A DNA stretch of 6,417 bases from assembly GCA_001790315.1 (NCBI GenBank), contig MGCE01000174.1, forward strand, positions 2,432 to 8,848, read 5' to 3'. Every line of letters begins with the position of its first letter. Position 1 is the first letter of the stretch. The notes under the pieces are model-generated. The model saw only the letters and a list, made by a program, of their open reading frames with translations. It was not told where the DNA came from and ran no database searches. Below are positions 1 through 6,242 of the stretch, piece after piece. Origin of the DNA: Candidatus Rokubacteria bacterium RIFCSPLOWO2_02_FULL_72_37 (GTDB taxonomy: Bacteria; Methylomirabilota; Methylomirabilia; Rokubacteriales; CSP1-6). A program made the translations under genes and the position numbers.

Positions 1-88
1 GGTTCACGAGCGCGAAGACCGGGCCGTCGAGGCTCGTGAAGTACGGCGCCAGGACGGCCCGCTCTTCGCGCGTGAGCTCGTCGGCCAT
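1..88 (-). CDS. N-terminus of ThyX-like FAD-dependent thymidylate synthase family protein (partial)
   Basis: Only the first 29 codons are inside the window; the gene continues past base 1. The visible peptide starts MADELTREERAVLAPYF and continues with TSLDGPVFALVN. I recognise this from memory as the start of the long ThyX-type proteins (FAD-dependent thymidylate synthase family) of Chloroflexi-like and soil bacteria, which make dTMP from dUMP using methylene-tetrahydrofolate and flavin. No catalytic motif is visible, so the family call rests on N-terminal resemblance alone. The ATG at 88 is preceded by a purine-rich GGAAGGGG stretch that overlaps the end of the cupin gene. Only 9 bases separate the two genes, so they are very probably cotranscribed and perhaps translationally coupled. 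Confidence 0.55.
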   Translation of the reverse strand, partial: MADELTREERAVLAPYFTSLDGPVFALVN

Positions 89-97
89 CGTCGGAGA

Positions 98-463
98 CTA
101 CCCCTTCCGCATGTACGCCGGCGGCGCGGACGTCAGGAAGTCCTCGCGCGGAGGCGCGAAGACGTCGATCACCTCCGTGTCCTCGGGGAACCACGCCTCG
201 TGCTCGACGCCGCCCGGGATCACGGCGAGGTCGCCGGGCCCGCAGCTCCGCCGCTCGTCGCCGAGGCGGAACTCCATCCGGCCCTTGATCATCCAGAAGA
301 TCTGCTCGTGCGGGTGCGTGTGGGCGGCGGCGTGGGCGCCCGCCTTGATGGACCACCAGACGGCCATCTCCTTCTCGCCGACCAGCACCCGCCGCGAGAT
401 CTTGTCGGTGATCGTCTCCAGGGGCAGATCGTTCAGGGCGAAAAAGCCGCGCATGCTCGGCAT
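98..463 (-). CDS. Small single-domain cupin protein
   Basis: A 121-residue cupin, a small metal-binding beta-barrel. Cupin motif 1 is at residues 42-61, with HTHPHEQ placing H48, H50 and E53/Q54 as likely metal ligands. Motif 2 is at 77-88 (GDLAVIPGGVEH), with H88 as the last ligand. The C-terminal DVFAPPREDFL is a tail common in such proteins. Cupins of this size include dioxygenases, isomerases and sugar-binding proteins, so the substrate cannot be inferred. The start is chosen at the ATG at 463 because GGAGGAGG (472-479) lies 8 bases before it; the in-frame ATG at 493 has no such site and would add ten poorly conserved-looking residues. The ThyX-like gene follows after 9 bases. Confidence 0.85.
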   Translation of the reverse strand: MPSMRGFFALNDLPLETITDKISRRVLVGEKEMAVWWSIKAGAHAAAHTHPHEQIFWMIKGRMEFRLGDERRSCGPGDLAVIPGGVEHEAWFPEDTEVIDVFAPPREDFLTSAPPAYMRKG

Positions 464-491
464 CGGGGGCGCCTCCTCCAAGTGGTGCCCC

Positions 492-521
492 ACGATGGAT
501 CACGCCCGCCGCGGCTGTCAA
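492..521 (-). promoter_or_regulatory. Possible sigma-70 promoter for the cupin gene
   Basis: A perfect TTGACA -35 hexamer reads leftward at 521-516. An 18-base spacer leads to CATCGT (497-492), which matches the -10 consensus at only three positions. Transcription would start near 485, just upstream of the cupin ribosome site, giving a leader of about 22 bases and excluding the longer ATG-493 start. The -10 is poor, so this is a weak candidate. Confidence 0.25.
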
Positions 522-624
522 GTCACCGCCGCCCTGGGGTGTCGAGAGCACGTGACTGGACCGCTCCCGAGAACGAGTGATCTCACCGCTCCCAGCGGGC
601 GGCCGGGCCGTCATGGGCACCCAG

Positions 625-648
625 GAGGGCGCCGACGGAGTCGCCCTC
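625..648 (-). terminator. Hairpin after the MOSC gene stop codon
   Basis: GAGGGCG (625-631) and CGCCCTC (642-648) are perfect 7-bp complementary arms around a 10-base loop. The hairpin begins one base after the MOSC stop codon (652-650, leftward). There is no T-run, so it would be a non-canonical or Rho-assisted terminator, or a 3'-end stabiliser, as is common in very GC-rich genomes. Confidence 0.4.
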
Positions 649-649
649 G

Positions 650-1291
650 TTACAGCAGGTCCACCGGATCCCCCAGGGCAATTCGCCCGCCCCGAACAAC
701 GTAAGAGTCGAGGGCCAGCCGCCCGCCCATCTCCTGGACGATCCGCCGCAGGACGGTCGGATTGTGCGCGAGCGTGTCCGGGTCATACGTCGTCATGACG
801 CATCGCCCCCGGAGCTTCTTGAAGCCGATGATCGCCTCGCCAATTCGGGCTCGACGCCCAGGCCACTCGCGCTCCGTGAGCCCGTTCACCCCGGCGACAA
901 GAATGTTCGGACGGAAGCGGCGTCGATCGAGCCCCAGCGCGCTGATGGCCCCATCGGTCGCCACCAACAGGGGAAGCACGTCGAAGCGGTCGGGCCCGTC
1001 ATCGCGCGCCAGCCGGGCTCCAGCCCCCGCGGCCGCTTCAATCGTCGCTGCCACCTCGGGCGCCGTCCACGGGCGTCCGTTCACGAGGGGCTCGCCCATC
1101 GGGCCCAGAGTGGCCTTCAGCCCGAGCAGTCGTGGGGCGGTGCGCGCGGTCACGATCCGCCCCTCGGTGTCGTACACTTGAACAACGCGGTCTCCCGGGA
1201 TGCCGTCCGCCGAGATCTCCGCCGAGTCCAGCGGCTCGCCGGCAAGCGACTTCACCGGATAGCGCCACAGCTCAGCGACGCGCATCTTCAT
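650..1291 (-). CDS. MOSC-domain protein with N-terminal beta-barrel domain (YiiM/mARC-like)
   Basis: A 213-residue protein with the two-part layout of the MOSC superfamily. The N-terminal MOSC_N barrel starts RVAELWRYPVKSLAGE (residues 4-19) and carries GDR at 33-35. The MOSC core has RRFRPNI (124-130) and GRCVMTTYDPDT (162-173). C164 occupies the place of the conserved cysteine that binds molybdenum or sulfur in this family; human mARC has a similar RCILTTVDPDT stretch. Known relatives reduce N-hydroxylated compounds with molybdenum cofactor or carry sulfur for cofactor assembly; which applies here is not visible. It is shorter than mARC (about 300 residues) but fits bacterial versions. The ATG at 1291 is preferred because GGAGG (1302-1298) lies 6 bases before it; ATGs at 1297 and 1285 have spacings of 0 and 12. 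It sits downstream of the hydrolase after a strong hairpin. Confidence 0.85.
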   Translation of the reverse strand: MKMRVAELWRYPVKSLAGEPLDSAEISADGIPGDRVVQVYDTEGRIVTARTAPRLLGLKATLGPMGEPLVNGRPWTAPEVAATIEAAAGAGARLARDDGPDRFDVLPLLVATDGAISALGLDRRRFRPNILVAGVNGLTEREWPGRRARIGEAIIGFKKLRGRCVMTTYDPDTLAHNPTVLRRIVQEMGGRLALDSYVVRGGRIALGDPVDLL

Positions 1292-1326
1292 GATCATCCT
1301 CCATCAGGTACTCGCCACGGGCACCG

Positions 1327-1353
1327 GGCCGGGGGGCCGAAACGCCCCCGGCC
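1327..1353 (-). terminator. Strong GC hairpin after the hydrolase gene
   Basis: GGCCGGGGG (1327-1335) and CCCCCGGCC (1345-1353) form a perfect 9-bp stem with a 9-base loop. It starts 13 bases downstream of the hydrolase stop codon (leftward transcription) and ends 24 bases before the MOSC ribosome site. No T-run follows. It probably terminates or attenuates readthrough from the CMD-hydrolase operon into the MOSC gene. Confidence 0.45.
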
Positions 1354-1366
1354 GCAGCCCGATGTG

Positions 1367-2863
<1,497 letters not shown>

Positions 2864-2868
2864 GTCTG

Positions 2869-3191
2869 CTCCCCCTCTTAGAAGTCGATGCTGGTTCGGG
2901 CGAGACGGTTGAAGTAGTTGGTGAACACATTGAGGGCCACGTGGGCCACGATCTCGGCGATCTCCGCGTCGCCGTAGCCGGCCTCGCGGACCGCGCGCAG
3001 GTCGGCATCGCTCACGTCACCGCGGCGGTCGAGGATGGCCCGCGCAAATGCGAGTGCCGCCGTGGCCTTCGGGTCCGACGACCGCCCCTGGCGGCTGGCG
3101 ACGACGTCACCGTTCGTCAGACCCACCATCTTGCCGATCGTCGAATGGGCGGCCAGGCAGTACTCGCAGCCGTTAGCCTCGGCCACGGCGA
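2869..3191. repeat. Tandem duplication, copy A (323 bp)
   Basis: This block is repeated directly and immediately at 3192-3514 with an offset of exactly 323 bases. Only two mismatches are seen: 3058 c versus 3381 a, and 3109 a versus 3432 g. The unit runs from within the CMD coding sequence through its stop codon and into the ribosome site of the next gene. The length is not a multiple of three. No shared bases are seen at the two junctions, so the duplication did not arise through an obvious short homology. Confidence 0.97.
2878..3186 (-). CDS. Truncated second copy of the CMD/AhpD-like gene (C-terminal 102 residues)
   Basis: This is the C-terminal part (residues 71-172) of the adjacent full-length CMD-family protein, produced by the 323-bp tandem duplication. 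It can be translated from GTG at 3186, the former Val71 codon, because the duplicated unit carries GAGGGGGAG (3200-3192) to a position 5 bases upstream. That is the same spacing this sequence has before the hydrolase ATG. The peptide keeps the redox motif CEYCLAAH (C7, C10, H14) and the complete C-terminus, but lacks the helix containing the Glu that lies 12 residues before the first Cys (E65 of the full protein). The protein sequence is otherwise identical to the parent. It lies 14 bases after the full gene and 14 before the hydrolase. It may be a functional small protein, a decaying by-product, or an assembly artefact. Confidence 0.6.
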   Translation of the reverse strand: MAEANGCEYCLAAHSTIGKMVGLTNGDVVASRQGRSSDPKATAALAFARAILDRRGDVSDADLRAVREAGYGDAEIAEIVAHVALNVFTNYFNRLARTSIDF

Positions 3192-3514
3192 CTCCCCCTC
3201 TTAGAAGTCGATGCTGGTTCGGGCGAGACGGTTGAAGTAGTTGGTGAACACATTGAGGGCCACGTGGGCCACGATCTCGGCGATCTCCGCGTCGCCGTAG
3301 CCGGCCTCGCGGACCGCGCGCAGGTCGGCATCGCTCACGTCACCGCGGCGGTCGAGGATGGCCCGCGCAAATGCGAGTGCAGCCGTGGCCTTCGGGTCCG
3401 ACGACCGCCCCTGGCGGCTGGCGACGACGTCGCCGTTCGTCAGACCCACCATCTTGCCGATCGTCGAATGGGCGGCCAGGCAGTACTCGCAGCCGTTAGC
3501 CTCGGCCACGGCGA
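3192..3514. repeat. Tandem duplication, copy B (323 bp)
   Basis: Second unit of the direct repeat described for 2869-3191. This copy is joined to unique upstream sequence (3515-3719) and so forms the 3' end of the full-length CMD gene. Its left end carries the duplicated ribosome site that now serves the truncated copy instead of the hydrolase. Confidence 0.97.
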
Positions 3515-3719
3515 GCGCGATCTGCTCGCGGAGCTTCGCCCCGAGCGCGCCGCCGCCCAGCGCGGAGCTGAAGCAGAGATAGCCGTCGAGGACGGGGGGC
3601 GAGACCGCCATCGTCCGTATCATGTTGGGCGTGAAGCGGAGCTTGGCCTCGACGGCGCTTAGCAGTTCTCTTGCCTTGCCGGTCGCTTCGGCCGGATCAA
3701 TCGGTGTCAGCCGCGTCAT
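3201..3719 (-). CDS. AhpD-like carboxymuconolactone decarboxylase (CMD) family protein
   Basis: A 172-residue protein of the AhpD/CMD fold, an all-helical, usually oligomeric domain. The core motif is at residues 64-89: REQIALAVAEANGCEYC, then LAAHSTIGK. C77, C80 and H84 form the CxxCxxxH centre. E65, exactly 12 residues before C77, fits the proton-relay glutamate of mycobacterial AhpD (E118 before C130, from memory). This points to a thiol peroxidase or disulfide-reductase-like role, not to true carboxymuconolactone decarboxylation. The length matches 'peroxidase-related' CMD proteins. The ATG at 3719 has an excellent ribosome site, AAGGAGG (3732-3726), with a spacing of 6. It is the first gene of the leftward operon, about 70 bases from a predicted sigma-54 start. 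Its 3' end (3201-3514) is the source or product of the tandem duplication. Confidence 0.9.
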   Translation of the reverse strand: MTRLTPIDPAEATGKARELLSAVEAKLRFTPNMIRTMAVSPPVLDGYLCFSSALGGGALGAKLREQIALAVAEANGCEYCLAAHSTIGKMVGLTNGDVVASRQGRSSDPKATAALAFARAILDRRGDVSDADLRAVREAGYGDAEIAEIVAHVALNVFTNYFNRLARTSIDF

Positions 3720-3751
3720 AGTTCGCCTCCTTATTCGTGGTCGGTTTCGTG

Positions 3752-3765
3752 GTCCGGCGCCGGAC
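3752..3765. promoter_or_regulatory. 14-bp palindrome in the CMD leader
   Basis: GTCCGGCGCCGGAC is a perfect 14-bp palindrome lying about 24-37 bases downstream of the predicted sigma-54 transcription start and about 20 bases before the CMD ribosome site. It could be a repressor operator; as RNA its arms could pair only with a small loop. A direct repeat TTCGTGGTC (3734-3742 and 3746-3754, period 12) overlaps its edge. Confidence 0.35.
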
Positions 3766-3799
3766 GCTCAACGGTGGCGCCGACCTCGATCCCCTAGAG

Positions 3800-3815
3800 A
3801 GCAACCGAGATGCCA
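3800..3815 (-). promoter_or_regulatory. Sigma-54 (-24/-12) promoter for the CMD-hydrolase operon
   Basis: Read leftward from 3815 the sequence is TGGCATCTCGGTTGCT. It has the obligatory GG (3814-3813) and GC (3802-3801) separated by exactly 10 bases, and closely follows the sigma-54 consensus TGGCAC-N5-TTGCW. Transcription would begin near 3789, leaving a 70-base leader before the CMD ATG. A sigma-54 enhancer-binding protein is encoded divergently next door and candidate upstream sites are present, which makes a chance match less likely. Confidence 0.7.
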
Positions 3816-3831
3816 GAGTGGGTCCACGCTG

Positions 3832-3844
3832 TAACTGCTGGATT
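3832..3844 (-). promoter_or_regulatory. IHF-like site between promoter and upstream dyads
   Basis: Leftward, AATCCAGCAGTTA matches the IHF consensus WATCAANNNNTTR at eight of nine fixed positions. It is centred near -49 relative to the predicted start, between the -24 element and the dyad cluster, which is where IHF bends DNA in many sigma-54 promoters. The consensus is short, so this is suggestive only. Confidence 0.3.
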
Positions 3845-3893
3845 TCCAGCTCCTTGGGCCTGGTGCCCCACGGCCATCGACAAACGCGAGCCT

Positions 3894-3936
3894 TCGTGAA
3901 TCACGAGATCTCACGACGTGACAACGAAATCTCGTG
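3894..3936. promoter_or_regulatory. Dyad cluster: probable upstream activator sites of the divergent regulator
   Basis: Three dyads overlap here. TCGTGA-A-TCACGA is centred at 3900 and TCACG-A-CGTGA at 3916. CACGAGAT (3902-3909) and ATCTCGTG (3929-3936) form an 8-bp inverted repeat. They share the half-site TCACGA/TCGTGA. The cluster lies about 105-147 bases upstream of the predicted sigma-54 start, the usual distance for enhancer sites, and 17 bases before the regulator's ATG. Binding could therefore also autoregulate the regulator. Confidence 0.6.
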
Positions 3937-3952
3937 TAGGCTTGTGTCGTCT

Positions 3953-5566
3953 ATGCACCCGCAGGCGCTCCAGTCCGTCGCTCTGGCGGTGGCCGAGGCG
4001 CGTTCGGTCGAGACTGTATTGAGCCGGATCGTCATCGGGTTGCTCGCCCAAGAGGGAGTGGCACTCGCCCGGATCTGGCTCATCGCCCCGGGCGACATCT
4101 GCGCCTCCTGCCCGATGCGTCCCGAGTGCCCGGACCAGTCACGCTGCCTGCATCTGGTCGCGAGCGCCGGCGAGCCCGTCGTCGATCGCGGCGAGGACTG
4201 GTCCCGGCTGAACGGAGACTTTCGGCGCTTTCCCTTGAAAGTTCGCAAGGTTGGCTGGGTCGGCGGCACCGGGGAGGCAATCCTCGTGAACACGGGTCTG
4301 GCGGAGAGTCCGTGGATCGCGCGCCCCGACTGGGTGCGCCGAGAGCGGATCGTGAGCTTCGCCGGTCAGCCGCTCATCTTCCGCGGAGAGATCCTGGGGG
4401 TGCTGGCCGTGTTCAGTCGCGCCGAGGTCCAGGAGGCCCAGTTCGAATGGCTGCGTACCTTCGCCGACCACGCCGCCGTGGCCATCGCCAACGCGCGCGC
4501 GTTCGAAGAGGTCGCGCGGCTTCGTCAGCAACTCGAGCTCGAGCGCGACTATCTCAGGGAGGAGGTCAGGGAGGCGCTCGCCTTCGGGGAAATCGTCGGC
4601 CAGAGCCCGGCGCTCCAGGCGGTCCTCCACCAGGTCGACCTCGTGGCGCCCACCGACGCGGCCGTCCTGATCCTCGGAGAGTCGGGCACGGGCAAGGAGC
4701 TGGTGGCCTCGGCCATTCACGGGCGCAGTCCTCGGCGCGACCGCGCGCTCGTGCGAGTGAACTGCGCGTCAGTCCCGGCCGAGCTCTTCGAGAGTGAGTT
4801 CTTCGGTCACGTCAAGGGCGCGTTCACCGGCGCGCTGCGCGACCGCGTCGGACGTTTCCAGCTCGCCGACGGGGGAACGCTCTTCCTCGACGAGGTCGGG
4901 GAGATCCCGCTCGCGCTCCAGGGGAAGCTCCTCCGAGTCCTGCAGGAAGGCCAATTCGAGCGCGTCGGCGACGACACGACACGGAAGGTCAACGTGCGGA
5001 TCATCGCCGCCACCAACCGTGATCTCAAACGCGACGTCGAGGCGGGGCGCTTCCGCCAGGATCTCTACTACCGACTGAGCGTCTTCCCGATCGAGCTTCC
5101 CCCATTACGGGAGCGGCGGGAGGACATCGGCGTCCTCGCGACTCATTTGCTGCGCCTGGCCTGCGCCCGGCTCAAGCGCCCGGAGATGAGGTTGACGAGC
5201 CGGGATGTCGCGATCCTCGAACGCTACGACTGGCCCGGCAACGTCCGAGAGCTCCAACACGTGATTGAGCGGGCCATCATCCTTGCCCAAGGCGGGCGGC
5301 TCCGACTCGATCTGGCTCTGCCACGCCGTCCATCGGGCTCCGAATTCGCCAGACAGAGGCAGGCCCCCATCGTAGAGTCCCGACCGAGCGCCGCCGTGGT
5401 GCCAGAAGCCGAGGTGAGACGCCGGGAGAGGGAGAACGTCCTCGCTGCACTCGAGCAGGCGCAGTGGAAGGTGTACGGGCCCGGCGGGGCCGCGGAACTG
5501 CTCGGGATCAAGGCGACGACGCTTGCATCCCGGATGAGGGCCCTCGGGATCAAGCGCCCGGCGTAG
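3953..5566 (+). CDS. Sigma-54-dependent enhancer-binding regulator (GAF - AAA+ - Fis-type HTH)
   Basis: A 537-residue NtrC-family activator that uses ATP to open sigma-54 RNA polymerase complexes. Residues 1-183 form a GAF-type sensor, followed by a short coiled coil (184-208). The AAA+ domain shows Walker A GESGTGKE (242-249), the sigma-54 contact loop GAFTGA (289-294), Walker B TLFLDE (309-314), sensor I AATNRD (352-357), arginine-finger region FRQDLYYRL (367-375) and sensor II WPGNVREL (427-434). A Fis-type helix-turn-helix lies at 505-536. There is no receiver domain, so it senses a ligand or redox state directly. The sensor has four cysteines, C50-x2-C53-x5-C59-x5-C65, suggesting a metal or Fe-S site (inference). 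The ATG at 3953 is chosen because the GAF-like sequence starts there; the 72 in-frame codons upstream cross the promoter and dyads and do not look like protein. The ribosome site is weak (TAGG, 12 bases away). No terminator is obvious after the stop. Confidence 0.92.
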   Translation: MHPQALQSVALAVAEARSVETVLSRIVIGLLAQEGVALARIWLIAPGDICASCPMRPECPDQSRCLHLVASAGEPVVDRGEDWSRLNGDFRRFPLKVRKVGWVGGTGEAILVNTGLAESPWIARPDWVRRERIVSFAGQPLIFRGEILGVLAVFSRAEVQEAQFEWLRTFADHAAVAIANARAFEEVARLRQQLELERDYLREEVREALAFGEIVGQSPALQAVLHQVDLVAPTDAAVLILGESGTGKELVASAIHGRSPRRDRALVRVNCASVPAELFESEFFGHVKGAFTGALRDRVGRFQLADGGTLFLDEVGEIPLALQGKLLRVLQEGQFERVGDDTTRKVNVRIIAATNRDLKRDVEAGRFRQDLYYRLSVFPIELPPLRERREDIGVLATHLLRLACARLKRPEMRLTSRDVAILERYDWPGNVRELQHVIERAIILAQGGRLRLDLALPRRPSGSEFARQRQAPIVESRPSAAVVPEAEVRRRERENVLAALEQAQWKVYGPGGAAELLGIKATTLASRMRALGIKRPA

Positions 5567-5625
5567 CTGGCTTCCTCGTCGGACGTCCTCCTGAATCTCA
5601 GCGACGGACCGCGAGAAGATAATGA

Positions 5626-5910
5626 CGGCGTCGATCTCCCGAACCGGATGTCCCGCGTCCTCATCTTCGGCTCCCCGACGTCGACATCACCTGGATCAAC
5701 GATGCAGCGAAGCCGTTCCTGCTCGCGCTTCCACCGCGCCGAGCCGCGGAGCTCGCCGTCAGGATCGCCTCGGCGGTGGACCGCAAAGTCGCGTCGCTGT
5801 CGGACGACGTCGTGGCGCGGAACGCGACCGCCGGCAGCCCGCTCAACCTCTCGCGCGCGAAGCATCGCCAGGAGCACCTCGACGAGATCGAGCGCGCGCT
5901 CCCATCCTGA
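5626..5910 (+). pseudogene. C-terminal remnant of an unrecognised protein
   Basis: From about 5677 to the TGA at 5908-5910 one frame reads like real protein. It has very high G/C at third positions, amphipathic helices and an ordinary C-terminus (begins DVDITWINDAAKPFLLALP; ends KHRQEHLDEIERALPS). The frame is open only back to a stop at 5623-5625 and has no ATG or credible ribosome site, so the N-terminal part of the gene is missing. Before about 5677 the coding signal becomes unclear; an alternative frame at 5648-5676 (MSRVLIFGSP) also looks protein-like, so a frameshift is possible. I do not recognise the family. The stop lies inside a perfect hairpin, consistent with the genuine 3' end of a once-complete gene. 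Confidence 0.55.
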
Positions 5911-5929
5911 GACGCCGACCGTCTCAGGA
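5905..5929 (+). terminator. Perfect 10-bp hairpin over the stop of the remnant gene
   Basis: TCCTGAGACG (5905-5914) and CGTCTCAGGA (5920-5929) form a perfect 10-bp stem with a 5-base loop. The left arm contains the TGA stop codon of the remnant. No T-run follows. It is symmetrical enough to act in both directions. Confidence 0.5.
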
Positions 5930-5978
5930 CTCGGCACGATGAAGATCGAGTAGCCGAGGATCCCTGCCGGCGCGAGGC

Positions 5979-6101
5979 GCGGACGCACGTGAAGGCGGCG
6001 ACGTCGATCTCGTCGAGGGCGCGCTTGTTGAAGGCGAAGCTGACACCCCAGATCGCGACGGTCAGCAGCGCCACGAGGTCACCGCGCAGCCCGACGGTCA
6101 T
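5979..6101 (-). pseudogene. N-terminal fragment of an EamA-family (DMT) transporter
   Basis: The ATG at 6101 has an excellent ribosome site, AGGGAGG (6114-6108), spacing 6. The first 41 residues begin MTVGLRGDLVALLTVAIWG and continue VSFAFNKRALDEIDVAAFTCVR, a typical first membrane helix and loop of EamA/RhaT-type drug-metabolite exporters, which normally have ten helices and about 280-300 residues. After about 5979 the similarity stops. The frame remains open to 5661 but encodes a polar, serine- and arginine-rich antisense-like sequence with no membrane helices. A neighbouring frame briefly reads RLAPAGILGYSIFIVPSPE (to about 5930), perhaps another scrap. The gene seems cut by a deletion or rearrangement that joined it to the opposite-strand remnant. 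Its promoter and ribosome site are intact. Confidence 0.65.
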
Positions 6102-6121
6102 GTCGTACCTCCCTCGACCGC

Positions 6122-6151
6122 CTGGAACACGCGCCAGGCCGCCGCCGTTGC
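6122..6151 (+). promoter_or_regulatory. ECF-sigma-type promoter toward the sigma factor gene
   Basis: CTGGAACACG (6122-6131), 13 bases, then CCGTTGC (6145-6151). This gives the ECF pattern GGAAC-N17-CGTT, similar to -35 GGAA and -10 CGTT elements of SigE/SigR-type factors. Transcription would start near 6157, about 86 bases before the sigma factor's GTG, suggesting autoregulation. The same element occurs inverted at 6196-6225. Confidence 0.55.
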
Positions 6152-6195
6152 ACGTCCGCCCCGAGGGGGACGGAGCGGCGGGCCCCGGCTGCGAC

Positions 6196-6225
6196 GCAAC
6201 GGATCGCGGCGAGGACGTGTTCCAG
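6196..6225 (-). promoter_or_regulatory. ECF-sigma-type promoter toward the EamA fragment
   Basis: Leftward from 6225: CTGGAACACG, 13 bases, CCGTTGC (ending 6196). All 17 fixed bases and the spacing match the + strand element at 6122-6151, while the 13-base spacers differ. That pattern fits two promoters under the same selection better than a simple inverted duplication. It would start transcription near 6190, some 88 bases before the EamA ATG. Confidence 0.5.
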
Positions 6226-6242
6226 TGCATGGAGGACGCGAC

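Noticed and set aside
492..524. Sigma-54 promoter upstream of the cupin gene
   Set aside because: A GG-N10-GC spacing can be found on the - strand at about 511-524, but the flanking bases do not match the -24/-12 consensus.
36..704. 222-codon open frame on the + strand
   Set aside because: Antisense to the cupin gene and rich in Ser/Arg/Pro; the cupin motifs lie on the other strand.
2869..3514. CRISPR or insertion-sequence origin for the repeat
   Set aside because: There are only two long adjacent units made of ordinary coding sequence, with no spacers, terminal inverted repeats or transposase.
3737..3952. N-terminal extension of the sigma-54 regulator by 72 in-frame codons
   Set aside because: It would run through the palindrome, the divergent promoter and the dyads, its peptide looks random, and the GAF-type sequence begins at the ATG at 3953.
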